From positions 1,984,001 to 2,048,000 of the forward strand of contig NZ_CP041235.1 of the NCBI RefSeq assembly GCF_014905115.1: a stretch of DNA of 64,000 bases, in the 5' to 3' direction. The number at the start of each line of letters is the position of its first letter. The first letter of the stretch is position 1. Below are positions 35,114-44,475 of this stretch, piece by piece. The DNA is from Sulfurimonas sediminis. Its GTDB lineage: Bacteria > Campylobacterota > Campylobacteria > Campylobacterales > Sulfurimonadaceae. The notes beneath the pieces are model-generated. The model saw only the letters and a list, made by a program, of their open reading frames with translations. It did no database searches and was not told the DNA's origin. Made by a program: the position numbers and the translations under genes.

Positions 35114-37183
35114 TTAGCAATTTATTACTTCAACTTGAACAGACTTAAATGCAGCCGTTAAAATAAGTTCATCACTCTTGTCTCCAAAGAGATTGTTTAT
35201 TTTAGACTCAGCATGGTGAAAGGTTGCAAAAAGCGTTTTTGGCTGAACTTTGTCTGTAATTTTTACTCTAAGCGGATTCGTTTGTCCCCATTCACTTTTG
35301 AGTATGACCTTTTCACTGACAAAATCATCGGCATCGCCTTCATACACTAACAATATATCTTCTTCATATCTGTCATTGAGCTTTGGACTTCGTTTTGTCT
35401 GGGCGGCATTATTATAGTGTGCGAGTGTTCTTCCTGTTGTAAGATGGTAGCCTTTAAGAGATTTATTTTGTATCTCTTTCACCATACCTCGAAGTTTATA
35501 CTGATGATATACAAAGTATCCATATCCGTCCTCTGTTCTAAAATCCAACTGGTGTAAAATTGGTGTATCTTCCGTATGCACAGGCCATTGCAAACCTCGT
35601 TTACGGTGTTTTTCAAGCCTATGATAGTCTGCTCCGCTAAAACGTCTGTAGGCAACTTCCCGTACCTCATCCCAGACATCTTTTGAGCTTGCATAGTTTG
35701 CATCTCCACCCATTTTATTGTCAAGCATTTGCAATACTTCCCAATCATCAGGCAAATCGGATTTTACAAGCGGTTGCGAAAGATGCAGTCTTCGCATTGC
35801 ATTGACATAAACACCGGTTTTTTCATACGCTGATTTCACACCCACGACAATATCTGCCCGATTTGCGACATCCGTCATAAAAAGTTCTTGTACAAAAAGC
35901 AGTTCAAGGTGTTCAAAAGCTTTGTCTACTTTGTTTAAATTTGGATGAATGTGTGTTAAGTCTTCGCCGATATTAAGTACTGCTTTGAGTCTGTCTTCTA
36001 ACATCTCATCGACAAGTTGCGGCGTCATAAGCCCCACCTCTTTTGGCTCTTGATAATCTGGGTCATAATAGGGCAACATACCCATATCACAAGTTCCCTG
36101 AACATTATTTTGCCCACGCAACGGCATCAGTCCTGCACCCACTTTACCGATATTGCCTGTCATAAGCGCCAAGTGTGTGATGGCCATCACTGCATAACTA
36201 CCATCCAAATGCTCTGTGATACCTAATCCCCAAAATATCATAGATTTTTTCAGTGCATATTCACGTGCTACTTTGCGTACCATTTTCGCCAGATATTCAT
36301 ACCCTTCAAGCTCATTAAAATAATCAGGATTCGCATACGGATCACTCAATATTTTTTCTTTAAATGCTAAAAATCCTTTGGTTCTGTCTGCTATAAAACT
36401 CTCATCATATAACTCTTCATCTATTATGACATAGGCTAGCATATTTAAAATCAGCAGATTGGCTTCATGTGGCATAATCGCTTTATATTTTGCAAATCTA
36501 TGCAATTTTATTTCCCGCACATCAAATACTGCCAAATTATCATGTTCACGGGCTACATCAAGAATACGATTTGCGATAATAGGATGTGCCTCTGTCGTAT
36601 TTGAACCAATCACTATCATAAACTCGGTATTGTAAATATCATTATAAGGATTTGTTGCCGCACCCTCACCTATGGTTACACGCATTCCTTTGAGAGAAGG
36701 AGAGTGACATACACGCGCACAGTTATCGACATGCGGAGAATTGAGCGTATGACGGGTAAATTTTTGAAAAAGGTAAGAACTCTCACAAGATGTTCTCGCC
36801 CCACCGATGGAAGCCACAGATTTGCGACCGTACTGTGCTTGAATCTCTTTCAGTTTGAGTGCACAGGCAGTCGTTGCCGCCTCTAAATCACATTCATACC
36901 ACGTTTCATCAAGATCCACCAAAGACTTAGCAATAACATCTTTAATAGTCGGGTTCTTCTCTAAAAAGCTTTTACGAATTCGAGGTGTACGCAGTCTGTC
37001 CTCGGCATCTACAAAATCAAATCCGTATTTGCCTTTTATACAAAGCTTTCCCTGAGAAACCACTCCGTCAGGGTGTGCATATATTTTTTTTATTTTATTC
37101 TCTTTTACATCCACATCTGCTGCTATATCACAGCCTACACCGCAGTATGTACATACACTGTCTATTGTTTCTATATTTCCCAT
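35114..37183 (-). CDS. molybdopterin oxidoreductase, formate dehydrogenase alpha-like
   Basis: From ATG 37183 the protein has 689 residues. An N-terminal 4Fe-4S site (CTYCGVGCDI at about 11-20, with a fourth Cys in GKLCIKGKYG) is followed by a Mo-bis-MGD domain with CARVCHSPS. The cysteine near residue 159 occupies the place of selenocysteine in E. coli FdhF, and the next residue is the conserved His. A C-terminal MGD-binding domain has TGRTLAHYNN. Length and motifs fit the FdhF type, which oxidises formate. No electron-transfer subunit is adjacent. An in-frame ATG at 37210 is an alternative start. No signal peptide, so cytoplasmic. Confidence 0.8.
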   Translation of the reverse strand: MGNIETIDSVCTYCGVGCDIAADVDVKENKIKKIYAHPDGVVSQGKLCIKGKYGFDFVDAEDRLRTPRIRKSFLEKNPTIKDVIAKSLVDLDETWYECDLEAATTACALKLKEIQAQYGRKSVASIGGARTSCESSYLFQKFTRHTLNSPHVDNCARVCHSPSLKGMRVTIGEGAATNPYNDIYNTEFMIVIGSNTTEAHPIIANRILDVAREHDNLAVFDVREIKLHRFAKYKAIMPHEANLLILNMLAYVIIDEELYDESFIADRTKGFLAFKEKILSDPYANPDYFNELEGYEYLAKMVRKVAREYALKKSMIFWGLGITEHLDGSYAVMAITHLALMTGNIGKVGAGLMPLRGQNNVQGTCDMGMLPYYDPDYQEPKEVGLMTPQLVDEMLEDRLKAVLNIGEDLTHIHPNLNKVDKAFEHLELLFVQELFMTDVANRADIVVGVKSAYEKTGVYVNAMRRLHLSQPLVKSDLPDDWEVLQMLDNKMGGDANYASSKDVWDEVREVAYRRFSGADYHRLEKHRKRGLQWPVHTEDTPILHQLDFRTEDGYGYFVYHQYKLRGMVKEIQNKSLKGYHLTTGRTLAHYNNAAQTKRSPKLNDRYEEDILLVYEGDADDFVSEKVILKSEWGQTNPLRVKITDKVQPKTLFATFHHAESKINNLFGDKSDELILTAAFKSVQVEVINC

Positions 37184-37220
37184 TTTTTCCGCGCTCCCTA
37201 ACACCATCATTCATTTGATA

Positions 37221-37298
37221 AGATTTTTTAAAAAGTATATCGTGAATCTCAGAGCAAAGCGAGGATTTGCTTTCTAAGATATGTTTTTTAAAAAATCT
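37221..37298. repeat. AT-armed palindromic repeat R2, copy a
   Basis: Arms AGATTTTTTAAAAA... (37221-37241) and 37278-37298 match at 19 of 21 positions. The core (37242-37277) contains CTCAGAGCAAAGCGAGG and TTTGCTTTCTAA. The same core with different AT-rich arms recurs at 52839-52920. It lies between the SDR gene and the molybdoenzyme gene. Confidence 0.75.
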
Positions 37299-37303
37299 GC
37301 AGT

Positions 37304-38047
37304 TCAATGAAGGTAGTTTACAATTCTTTGCCTTAAGGCTGATGGAAGTAAATTCATAAGCTGAATGATTAAATAAAATCTAAAAGGAAAAGCATAAAAC
37401 TTCTTTCTTTTGTCTATTGCTTTTTTCATCCGTCTTACTCCCTCTTTCGTTTCCAACAAAAGCGGCATAGTAAAATCATTTTTATCTGTCAGTTCACTCT
37501 TTATAAATCCCGGTAAAAGTATACTTACATGTAAACCGTCTTGCGTATACTTGTATCGAATTCCCTCTGCATAGGCATTGAGTGCACGCTTTGATGAGGC
37601 ATATACTTTGGCACTCGGGAGTGTAAAAAGCGAAGAGAGTGAGGAGATAAATACAATGTGCCCACTTTTTTTCGCCTGCAGTTTCGGTAACAAAACTTCC
37701 AAAATTGCATGATTTGCAAGAACATTCACCTTGTAAAGATTTTCAAATGCTGCTATTGTTGGTATGTTTTGTGCATGACCAAGAGAGATACCGGCATTTA
37801 AAATTACCAAATCGACAACACCGATTTCTTCTATTTTTTCTTGCAGTAAAGAAAAATCAGTCACATCCACAGCAAAAATGTTAACAGCTTTACATGTAGA
37901 GAGAAGTTCCTTTTGCAGTTTTTGCAAACGCTCTTCTCTGCGAGCTAGCAAAAAAAGCTCTACATCTGAAGCAGCATATTGACGGGCGAACTCTGCTCCA
38001 AGACCGGAACTCGCACCCGTAATGAGAATTTTCACTGCTTTATACAA
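37304..38047 (-). CDS. short-chain dehydrogenase/reductase
   Basis: The 247-residue protein has the NAD(P)-binding TGASSGLGAEFA near residue 10, NAGISLG, and the catalytic SSLSSLF...YASSK (Ser, Tyr, Lys). It resembles the DltE/YqjQ-like group of classical SDRs. Substrate unknown. It overlaps the homoserine dehydrogenase gene by eight bases and is the last gene of a three-gene operon. Confidence 0.85.
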   Translation of the reverse strand: MYKAVKILITGASSGLGAEFARQYAASDVELFLLARREERLQKLQKELLSTCKAVNIFAVDVTDFSLLQEKIEEIGVVDLVILNAGISLGHAQNIPTIAAFENLYKVNVLANHAILEVLLPKLQAKKSGHIVFISSLSSLFTLPSAKVYASSKRALNAYAEGIRYKYTQDGLHVSILLPGFIKSELTDKNDFTMPLLLETKEGVRRMKKAIDKRKKFYAFPFRFYLIIQLMNLLPSALRQRIVNYLH

Positions 38048-39302
38048 TCCTGATCATAGCAGGCTTTGCATTGACAAAATCAAGCTGTTCTATTTCATTC
38101 ATCATATTTTGAATGTCTTTTTCCAAAGCTGTATGTGTCGATATAAGAAGATTTGCACTTGCGTTTTCTGTCGGACGCTGCAGCATTGTCTCAATCGAAA
38201 TATCATTTTGTTCAAAAATTTTTGTCAATCCGGCAAGCACGCCTGCTCTGTCTGAAACATTGATTCTCAGGTAGTATTTGGATCTGATTTTTTCAGTTGG
38301 CTTGAGCGTGAGCTGACTCCCTTCCATCGGTCTGTTAAATCCGAGCATAGGAGTCGATTTTCCACTTCTAGCAATATCTATAATGTTTGCCACAACTGCT
38401 GAAGCTGTCGCATCACCACCTGCACCTGGTCCATAATACAATGTTTCACCTACTTTGTCACCTACAACAGAGATACCGTTCATCACACCGTCTATCTTTG
38501 CTATCATCTCCTCTTGTTTGATTAAACAGGCATGCACACGCAACTCAACTTCATTTTTGTCTTTTTTTGCAATACCCAAAAGCTTGATGGCATAGCCGAA
38601 CTCTTTTGCAAAAGATATATCATCCTGTGTAACATTTTGTATACCTTCTATGAGAATATCTTCAGGTTTCGCGTCAATGCCATAGGCAATCGAAGCCAAT
38701 ATAAGCAGTTTATGCGCTGCATCATATCCGCCCACGTCAAAAGTAGGGTCCGCCTCGGCATATCCGAGTTCCTGAGACTCTTTGAGTATGTCATCATAGG
38801 CCACACCCTCATTTGTCATTTTCGTCATCATGTAGTTACATGTACCGTTCATAATACCCACTATTGACTCTATATGATTGGCTGAAAGACCGTCACGAAG
38901 TGCTGTAATGATAGGAATACCGCCGGCGACACTCGCTTCAAACTCAAAAGCTTTGTCTTTGGCAATCTCTTGGAGTTCGTACCGATGATATGCCAAAAGT
39001 GCTTTGTTTGCAGTCACAACAGATTTTCCGGCTTTGAGTGCACGCTTGACAACTTCAAAAGGCTCTTCCACTCCGCCCATCAACTCTACAACAATGTCTA
39101 TCTCTTCATCATTAATAATATCATCCACATTGTCTGTGAGTGTTATATCCAAACCTCTCTCTTTTTGAAGATTTTTAACCACACCACTTTTGACAACAAT
39201 ATCAACACCCGCACGGGCAGAAATCACATCAGCATTCTCTTTTAAAATCTGCGCTACACTTGTTCCTACAGTTCCTACGCCTATTATTCCGACTTTTATC
39301 AT
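38040..39302 (-). CDS. hom: homoserine dehydrogenase
   Basis: The 420-residue enzyme reduces aspartate semialdehyde to homoserine, for threonine and methionine. It has the nucleotide-binding GIIGVGTVGTSVAQIL, catalytic-domain segments VAGGIPIITALRDGL and GTCNYMMT, and DPTFDVGGYDAAHKL. A C-terminal ACT domain (about 345-420, YLRINVSDRAGVLAGLTKIF) would bind threonine for feedback. Its ATG overlaps the aminotransferase stop (TAATG). Confidence 0.95.
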   Translation of the reverse strand: MIKVGIIGVGTVGTSVAQILKENADVISARAGVDIVVKSGVVKNLQKERGLDITLTDNVDDIINDEEIDIVVELMGGVEEPFEVVKRALKAGKSVVTANKALLAYHRYELQEIAKDKAFEFEASVAGGIPIITALRDGLSANHIESIVGIMNGTCNYMMTKMTNEGVAYDDILKESQELGYAEADPTFDVGGYDAAHKLLILASIAYGIDAKPEDILIEGIQNVTQDDISFAKEFGYAIKLLGIAKKDKNEVELRVHACLIKQEEMIAKIDGVMNGISVVGDKVGETLYYGPGAGGDATASAVVANIIDIARSGKSTPMLGFNRPMEGSQLTLKPTEKIRSKYYLRINVSDRAGVLAGLTKIFEQNDISIETMLQRPTENASANLLISTHTALEKDIQNMMNEIEQLDFVNAKPAMIRIV

Positions 39303-40534
39303 TATTTTTTACTCTCTTTGTTACAATCATCAAACTTTTTTAAAAACTCTTTTATGTTTCTGGCAGCCTGACGGATTCTGTTGTCATTTTCAATGAGTGC
39401 TATGCGAACATACCCCTCACCGTATTCTCCAAAACCTATACCCGGAGCCACAGCAACACCTGCTTCAACCAACAGTCGTTTTGAAAATTCCAAAGAACCC
39501 AGATGTGCCACACATTCAGGAATTTTTGCCCATACAAACATAGTCGCTTCATTCTTTTTAATATGCCATCCAGCACGACCAAAGGCTTCGATAAGCACTT
39601 CCTGACGGTGATTGTACTTCTGTGTAATTTCACTCACGCAGGTCTGGTCTCCATTTAACGCAACAGTTGCCGCCACCTGAATAGGTGTAAACATTCCATA
39701 ATCCAGCCAAGATTTTATCTTCTGCAGAGCACCAATTAGTTTTTTGTTTCCGACAAAAAAGCCTACACGCCAGCCTGCCATATTGTATGACTTGGAAAGT
39801 GTAAAAGACTCGACTGCCACATCTTTTGCGCCTTCTACACTCATGATAGAAGGTGTTTTGTAACCGTCAAAAGTAATATCACCGTAGGCAATATCGGAAA
39901 TTATATAAAATCTCTTCTCTTTTGCCATCGCAACAAGACGTTCATAAAACTCAGGTGTAACCGTTGCCGTTGTCGGGTTGTGCGGAAAATTCACCAAAAC
40001 ATATTTTGGTTTTGGAGAGCTCTCTTTAAAGACCTTTTCCAAACTCTCAAAAAAGTGATCTTCATTTACCCGGTAATGTTCATCAAACTCTATACCGAAT
40101 TTGATGACATTGCCTCCGGCCAAAATAAAAGAGTATTCGTGAATCGGGTAGGTAGGATCAGGCACAACCGCCACATCTCCTATGTTTGTAATGGCATAGG
40201 TAAGGTGCGCATACCCCTCTTTTGAACCCATAGTTGCAACACATTCTGTTTCAGGATCAAGCTTACAGTCATAACGGCGTTCATACCAGTCGGCAATTGC
40301 TTTGAGGAGTTTTGGAATTCCTTTTGAAGAGGAGTATCCGTGTGTTTTTGTTTTTTGGGCTGATTCGACAAGTTTGTTTCTTATATGCTCCGGCGTAGGA
40401 CCATCCGGATTTCCCATAGAAAAATCTATAACATCTTTACCCGCACGGCGTTGGGCCATTTTTATATCATTAACTTCCGCAAATACATACTTTGGAAGTC
40501 TCTCAACTCTATTAAAATTAAACTCATCAAACAT
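39302..40534 (-). CDS. class I/II aminotransferase (AlaC / LL-DAP aminotransferase-like)
   Basis: The 410-residue PLP enzyme has the fold-type I motifs: FSMGNPDGPTPEH near the start, NFPHNPT, SDIAYGDITF and the PLP-lysine in SFTLSKSYNMAGWRVG. Close relatives are annotated as alanine-synthesising AlaC or LL-diaminopimelate aminotransferase; sequence alone does not decide. The location just upstream of hom suggests an aspartate-family role. It is the first gene of the operon. Confidence 0.85.
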   Translation of the reverse strand: MFDEFNFNRVERLPKYVFAEVNDIKMAQRRAGKDVIDFSMGNPDGPTPEHIRNKLVESAQKTKTHGYSSSKGIPKLLKAIADWYERRYDCKLDPETECVATMGSKEGYAHLTYAITNIGDVAVVPDPTYPIHEYSFILAGGNVIKFGIEFDEHYRVNEDHFFESLEKVFKESSPKPKYVLVNFPHNPTTATVTPEFYERLVAMAKEKRFYIISDIAYGDITFDGYKTPSIMSVEGAKDVAVESFTLSKSYNMAGWRVGFFVGNKKLIGALQKIKSWLDYGMFTPIQVAATVALNGDQTCVSEITQKYNHRQEVLIEAFGRAGWHIKKNEATMFVWAKIPECVAHLGSLEFSKRLLVEAGVAVAPGIGFGEYGEGYVRIALIENDNRIRQAARNIKEFLKKFDDCNKESKK

Positions 40535-40622
40535 TGTTTACCCTATAACATGAAATATTTAGTGCTATTTTAGCGAAAAATTATTAGAATAAAGTTACAG
40601 TCTGCGAATTAAGTACCTATCC

Positions 40623-41877
40623 CACCCCAATCCTAAAAAAACAGGAATTTAAAAGAAGAACAATAATTGCTTAAACTCTAAAAAACTAAAGTGATTACAT
40701 ATGGCAACAAAAACAAGAGAAAAATTAGCGAAAAAGCGTTCTATAAGAGGGTATGCAGATCAAGCCCAATCAAATCAACTTTTAAAATTGTTTTCAGAGG
40801 TGACAGACTATCGGAAACCTCAAGGTAAAAGACACCGACTAGAACATATTTTATATCTTTCAGTATTGGCTGGATTGATGGGAGCAACTGACTATAAGCA
40901 AATATCTATTTGGATAGAGAAGCATATTCAAAAAGAACAAGTTAAAAGATTATTAGGTGTAGAGTTTATATTAACACCAAAGAAAAGTTTGGTTTCTGAT
41001 GTGTTAGCGAAAGTTGATAGCCAAGAAGTTGAAGTTGTTTTTAGGAAATGGATAAGAACCTATGTCGATACAAGAGGAAAGCACCTGAGCGTAGATGGCA
41101 AGGTTATGAATGGCAGCAAATACAAAGATAAGAGATCAATAGAAGTAGTTGGTGCTGTTTTATCTGAGATAGGGGTAATAATTGCTCATCAACAAATAGC
41201 AGAGAAGTCGAATGAAATACCTGCCCTTCAGGCTATGATAGGGGAATTGGGAGATGAATTTATCTTTACTTTTGATGCAATGAATACCCAAAAAAACTCT
41301 TGATGCTATCGAAAATAGTGGTTCAAAATATATTGCCAAGGTAAAAGATAATCAAAAAACCTTACTTGATAAAATAGATGAAATTTCAAGAGATATAAAA
41401 CCGACAAATATTTACAAGGCTAAACCTGTCCAACAATCTAATGAATGGATTAATAGGAAGGTGTTTGTATATCAACCAACTACTTTTTATCATAATGGCA
41501 TAACTCATATTCGCTCAATAATAAAAGTTATAAAAAAAGTAGAGTCAACAAATCATAAAACTGGCGAGATTACTAATAGCACTAGAATTCAATTCTGTAT
41601 TGCAAATTTTCATGAAAGTGCAGAATTCTTTCACAATAAAATTTTACACCATTGGAAAGTGGAAACCATGCATCAATACAAAGATAATTCACTTTTAGAA
41701 GATGCTCATAATTGTCATTTAAATCCATTTTTAATGACTATTCTTAGAAGTATGATTTTGAATATTTTACACCTTAATGGTGCAAAATCTATACAAGAAC
41801 AACTCATCAACAATAGATGGGATTTGGATGACTCTATCGCTCAAATATTAAAATTGAGTTTTTAGAGGATTGTGGTG
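40623..41877 (+). mobile_element. second ISAs1-family insertion sequence (1255 bp), degenerate
   Basis: Ends CACCCCAATCCT (left) and the complement of CACCACAATCCT (right) are near-perfect inverted repeats. They are flanked by a nine-base duplication TACCTATCC (40614-40622 and 41878-41886; ten bases if the G is counted). The duplicated bases belong to the terminal repeat of the surrounding MITE-like element, so the IS inserted into it later. Its transposase is frameshifted. It differs from the 1309-bp IS copies. Confidence 0.85.
40701..41865 (+). pseudogene. frameshifted ISAs1-family transposase
   Basis: The first frame (40701-41303, 200 residues) contains the catalytic Asp motifs LSVDGKVMNGS and FTFDAMNTQ. 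The frame then breaks in a run of seven A (about 41290-41296). The protein continues in the +1 frame as TLDAIENSGSKYIAKVKDNQK and ends with HWKVETMHQYKD, the catalytic Glu region, stopping at 41865. Six A instead of seven would restore one frame of about 388 residues. It is most likely inactivated; slippage on the A run could still yield some full protein. Confidence 0.85.
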
Positions 41878-42141
41878 TACCTATCCAGAAATAAAACCAA
41901 TTAACAGCGATAAGAAAACACTTCTAGTGCTAGGCACATTTTTGCAGGACTAGCCGTAGCTAATTTAAGAAAATGTAACGACGCAATGGGAGTGTTTCCT
42001 TGTCGCCCGTAGGGAGTTTTAAAATGATACCTATTACTGCGTTAAAAACCCTTGAAGCTACCAGTAGCTCCTGCGAGTTTTTGCCTTGTACTAGACATCA
42101 TTTTAAAGCTCTGTTATTTGGTTTTATTTTTGGATAGGTAC

Positions 42142-42975
42142 TTATCTTGTACCGCGCGGATACAACACAAGCTCATCTTTCACATTTTTGAGTGTATGCA
42201 TATCCGATATTTTGATATATTTCGCATTTTTAGGCATTCTCAGTGCCAGTTTTTTATAGATTTTATTTTTTTTAAAAAGTTTTAAAAGGTGTAAAGAAGC
42301 ATCATAATAAGCAATATACGGATACCATCTGTTTCTTCTTGAACTTTTTATCGTCAAACTTCTGATTTTTGAAATATCTAGCCAGTGGGCATACAAAGAG
42401 CGTTTTAATTTCAGCTCTTCGCCTGTATGCAACTGCCCCACATTGAGATATCCGTTGCTTATGTCAATGGTGTATGTCCACTCTTTGGCAGAATTTTTTT
42501 CTACGTCTATTATATTACAACCGCTTTTTTGCAGTTCGTTTTGCAGTATCAAAGGATCGGTTGCATACTCTGATGTAAGATTGATACTCCAGGAAAATTC
42601 TGAACTGTCAAAATTTGATGCTGTTGTCACATATCTGAAATAGCCTAGATTTTGTAAAGTGTCTTCCATGATTTTTACAAAAAAGAGAGGATAGCCGCTT
42701 GTTTTAAAATTGAGCCGAAAATCCTGTGGTGAACGAAAAAAAAGATTTAACAGACCATTGTCTTTGAGTGTCTGTATGACTTTTACCGCATTGACTCTGT
42801 CTTTGACATAAAAAGAGGATTTCGGTTCAAAAATCACATTGATAAAATCTTTGTTTGTCTCATAGGATTTCTCACCTAAAAAGCTTTTGATTTTCACATC
42901 CAATGGGTCTTGTGTTATATCAGCACAATTTGCAAAACTGAAAAAGAGTGCTATAAGAGCAAAGACTTTTACCAT
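42142..42975 (-). CDS. exported protein of unknown function
   Basis: The 277-residue protein has a signal peptide (1-17, ending FANCA) and no family I can name. It is soluble after the signal, with mixed alpha/beta composition and a basic C-terminus. It overlaps the preceding gene by seven bases. The first base of its TAA stop codon is the terminal base of the MITE-like element, so the insertion at a TA affected the very end of the gene. The three-gene grouping with a RodZ-like protein suggests an envelope role. Confidence 0.7.
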   Translation of the reverse strand: MVKVFALIALFFSFANCADITQDPLDVKIKSFLGEKSYETNKDFINVIFEPKSSFYVKDRVNAVKVIQTLKDNGLLNLFFRSPQDFRLNFKTSGYPLFFVKIMEDTLQNLGYFRYVTTASNFDSSEFSWSINLTSEYATDPLILQNELQKSGCNIIDVEKNSAKEWTYTIDISNGYLNVGQLHTGEELKLKRSLYAHWLDISKIRSLTIKSSRRNRWYPYIAYYDASLHLLKLFKKNKIYKKLALRMPKNAKYIKISDMHTLKNVKDELVLYPRGTR

Positions 42976-43751
42976 GCACTGCCTCTGTTGAGCCTTTTAA
43001 ATTCCTCAAAAGTCAACTCCTTCACTGCACCGTCTTTATACAGGAGTCTTAATGTTTTTTTCGAATTAAATTTCTTTTTCTCTGCATCCGTGACAACATC
43101 TATGTAGCCATGCCCAAAAATCAAAAGCCACTCTTTGTCCGGATCAAGATCAAACTCTCCCGTAAATGTCTTTTGATACTTCCTGTTCGTTGCCACATCA
43201 ATATAACCCATCCAGACTTTTGATCTTGCAATAATTTTAAAACTTTTCTCTACGGCTTTTTCCTTTTTTATTGCAACTTCCTGTGTCGTGTTTGCATCTT
43301 TGAGTGTCTTGTTTTCATCTTTTTTCTGACTGACATTTGTATCAACAGCTACAATCTGAATATTGTTTTCTTTTGGAGGAGGAGTCTCTGTCTCTTTATC
43401 TGTCTGTTCCACTGTATAATACAAAGCAGCAAGCAGGGCAACCATCGCAAGTAAAATATAAAAAAGTGTGAAGTTTTTCTCTTTTTTCGGTGCTATAAAA
43501 ATCCCGTCTTCAGTGGTTGTCTCAACAGGATTTTTTTCATTATAATAGGCAGTTCCGGCATTTTTAAGTTCACTTAAATCAATGTTGTACTCTCTTTGGA
43601 GTATCGAAATAAAACCAATAAACTGAATTTTGTTCAAACCGTCAAAGCTTGCATGTAAAATTGCCTGTATATGTCCTACCGGTATGTGTGTATCTTCATA
43701 AATTTTCTGTGCGCCGATATCTTTTAATTTTTGCAACCCGTCATTGTTCAT
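42969..43751 (-). CDS. RodZ-like single-pass membrane protein
   Basis: The 260-residue protein has an N-terminal helical domain (about 1-70), a membrane segment near 94-115, a linker rich in Lys, Glu, Thr and Asn (about 120-170) and a C-terminal beta-rich domain (about 170-255). This layout resembles RodZ, which links the MreB cytoskeleton to the wall machinery, but similarity is by architecture only. It overlaps the genes on both sides. Confidence 0.5.
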   Translation of the reverse strand: MNNDGLQKLKDIGAQKIYEDTHIPVGHIQAILHASFDGLNKIQFIGFISILQREYNIDLSELKNAGTAYYNEKNPVETTTEDGIFIAPKKEKNFTLFYILLAMVALLAALYYTVEQTDKETETPPPKENNIQIVAVDTNVSQKKDENKTLKDANTTQEVAIKKEKAVEKSFKIIARSKVWMGYIDVATNRKYQKTFTGEFDLDPDKEWLLIFGHGYIDVVTDAEKKKFNSKKTLRLLYKDGAVKELTFEEFKRLNRGSAW

Positions 43752-44427
43752 ATCTCATCCTGTCCATTAAAATAGCTCCGGCAACACTTACATTCAGTGA
43801 ATCAAAATCATGTGCCATTTTTATACTGACTATATTATCTAATTTTGCGCTTACTCTTGCAGTAAGACCTTCTCCTTCATTGCCCAGGACCAAAAGCCTT
43901 TTTTTCGCAATTTTTGCTTCTCTGATATCAATGCCGCCCATATCAGCACCATAGCTGGCAAAACCGGACATCTTAAAATCATTCAATAAATTATGAATGT
44001 TGTTTTCAACAGCCAAAGGCATATCAAAAAGTGCGCCGGTACTTGTACGAAGCAACGGTTCAATATTAAGATGTTTGATTCCACTGACAATAATCGCATC
44101 CACACCCAAAGCATAGGCACTTCGTACAATAGCGCCGATATTGCCGACATCTGTGAGCCCTGCCAAAACGACTACAAACTCTTTGTCTAAAAATGTCTGG
44201 TAATTATGGAGTTCGTAATCTTGTACTTCAGCCAAAAACCCCTGATGGTTGGCATTTTTACTCATTTTAACGGCTGCTTCATTTGGAATGCGTTTTATTT
44301 CAAAACCCATTTTCATAAGACGGGAGTACTCTTTTTTCTCAAGTTCTTTTGCAAGATACAGAGTCTTTATTTTTTGCGGATAGTTGTTGATAAGATAATA
44401 TATTGGTTGTTTGGCATAAATTAACAT
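43741..44427 (-). CDS. TrmH/SpoU-family RNA 2'-O-methyltransferase (RlmB-like)
   Basis: The 228-residue SPOUT enzyme has the motifs LTDVGNIGAIVRSAYALG, LVLGNEGEGL and SLNVSVAGAILMDR, which form the knotted SAM site. An N-terminal substrate-binding part (about 1-75) is typical of RlmB, which methylates a guanosine in 23S rRNA. tRNA targets cannot be excluded. It overlaps the RodZ-like gene by 11 bases. Confidence 0.85.
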   Translation of the reverse strand: MLIYAKQPIYYLINNYPQKIKTLYLAKELEKKEYSRLMKMGFEIKRIPNEAAVKMSKNANHQGFLAEVQDYELHNYQTFLDKEFVVVLAGLTDVGNIGAIVRSAYALGVDAIIVSGIKHLNIEPLLRTSTGALFDMPLAVENNIHNLLNDFKMSGFASYGADMGGIDIREAKIAKKRLLVLGNEGEGLTARVSAKLDNIVSIKMAHDFDSLNVSVAGAILMDRMRYEQ

Positions 44428-44475
44428 GAGAGTATTTTATCCAAAAAAGTGTTTATTTAAAATTTTTTCAAAAAT

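Larger units (their letters stand above)
40612..42142. mobile_element. MITE-like element (267 bp) interrupted by an IS
   Basis: After removing the IS and its target copy, the element has terminal inverted repeats of about 32 bases starting AGTACCTATCC (left 40612-40622 plus 41887-41907; right 42111-42142), differing at two positions. TA flanks both ends (40610-40611 and 42143-42144), matching the TA duplication of IS630/mariner-type elements. The interior has no ORF but folds strongly, for example AGCTACCAGTAGCT and TTTTAAAATGAT paired with ATCATTTTAAA. This is probably a non-autonomous element. Confidence 0.7.

Noticed and set aside
36700-36720. Selenocysteine codon in the formate dehydrogenase-like gene
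   Set aside because: The position is an ordinary TGT cysteine codon; there is no in-frame TGA.
37221-37298. Molybdenum cofactor riboswitch upstream of the molybdoenzyme gene
   Set aside because: The same core occurs upstream of queD, a gene unrelated to that cofactor, and no known aptamer pattern is recognised, so a dispersed repeat is more likely.
41285-41310. Programmed -1 frameshift in the second IS
   Set aside because: Restoring the frame needs a +1 shift or loss of one A, not the -1 shift used by IS1- and IS3-type elements, so decay is preferred.
42052-42285. A plus-strand frame inside the MITE-like element and the exported-protein gene
   Set aside because: It spans the element boundary and lies antisense to a better supported gene with a signal peptide.
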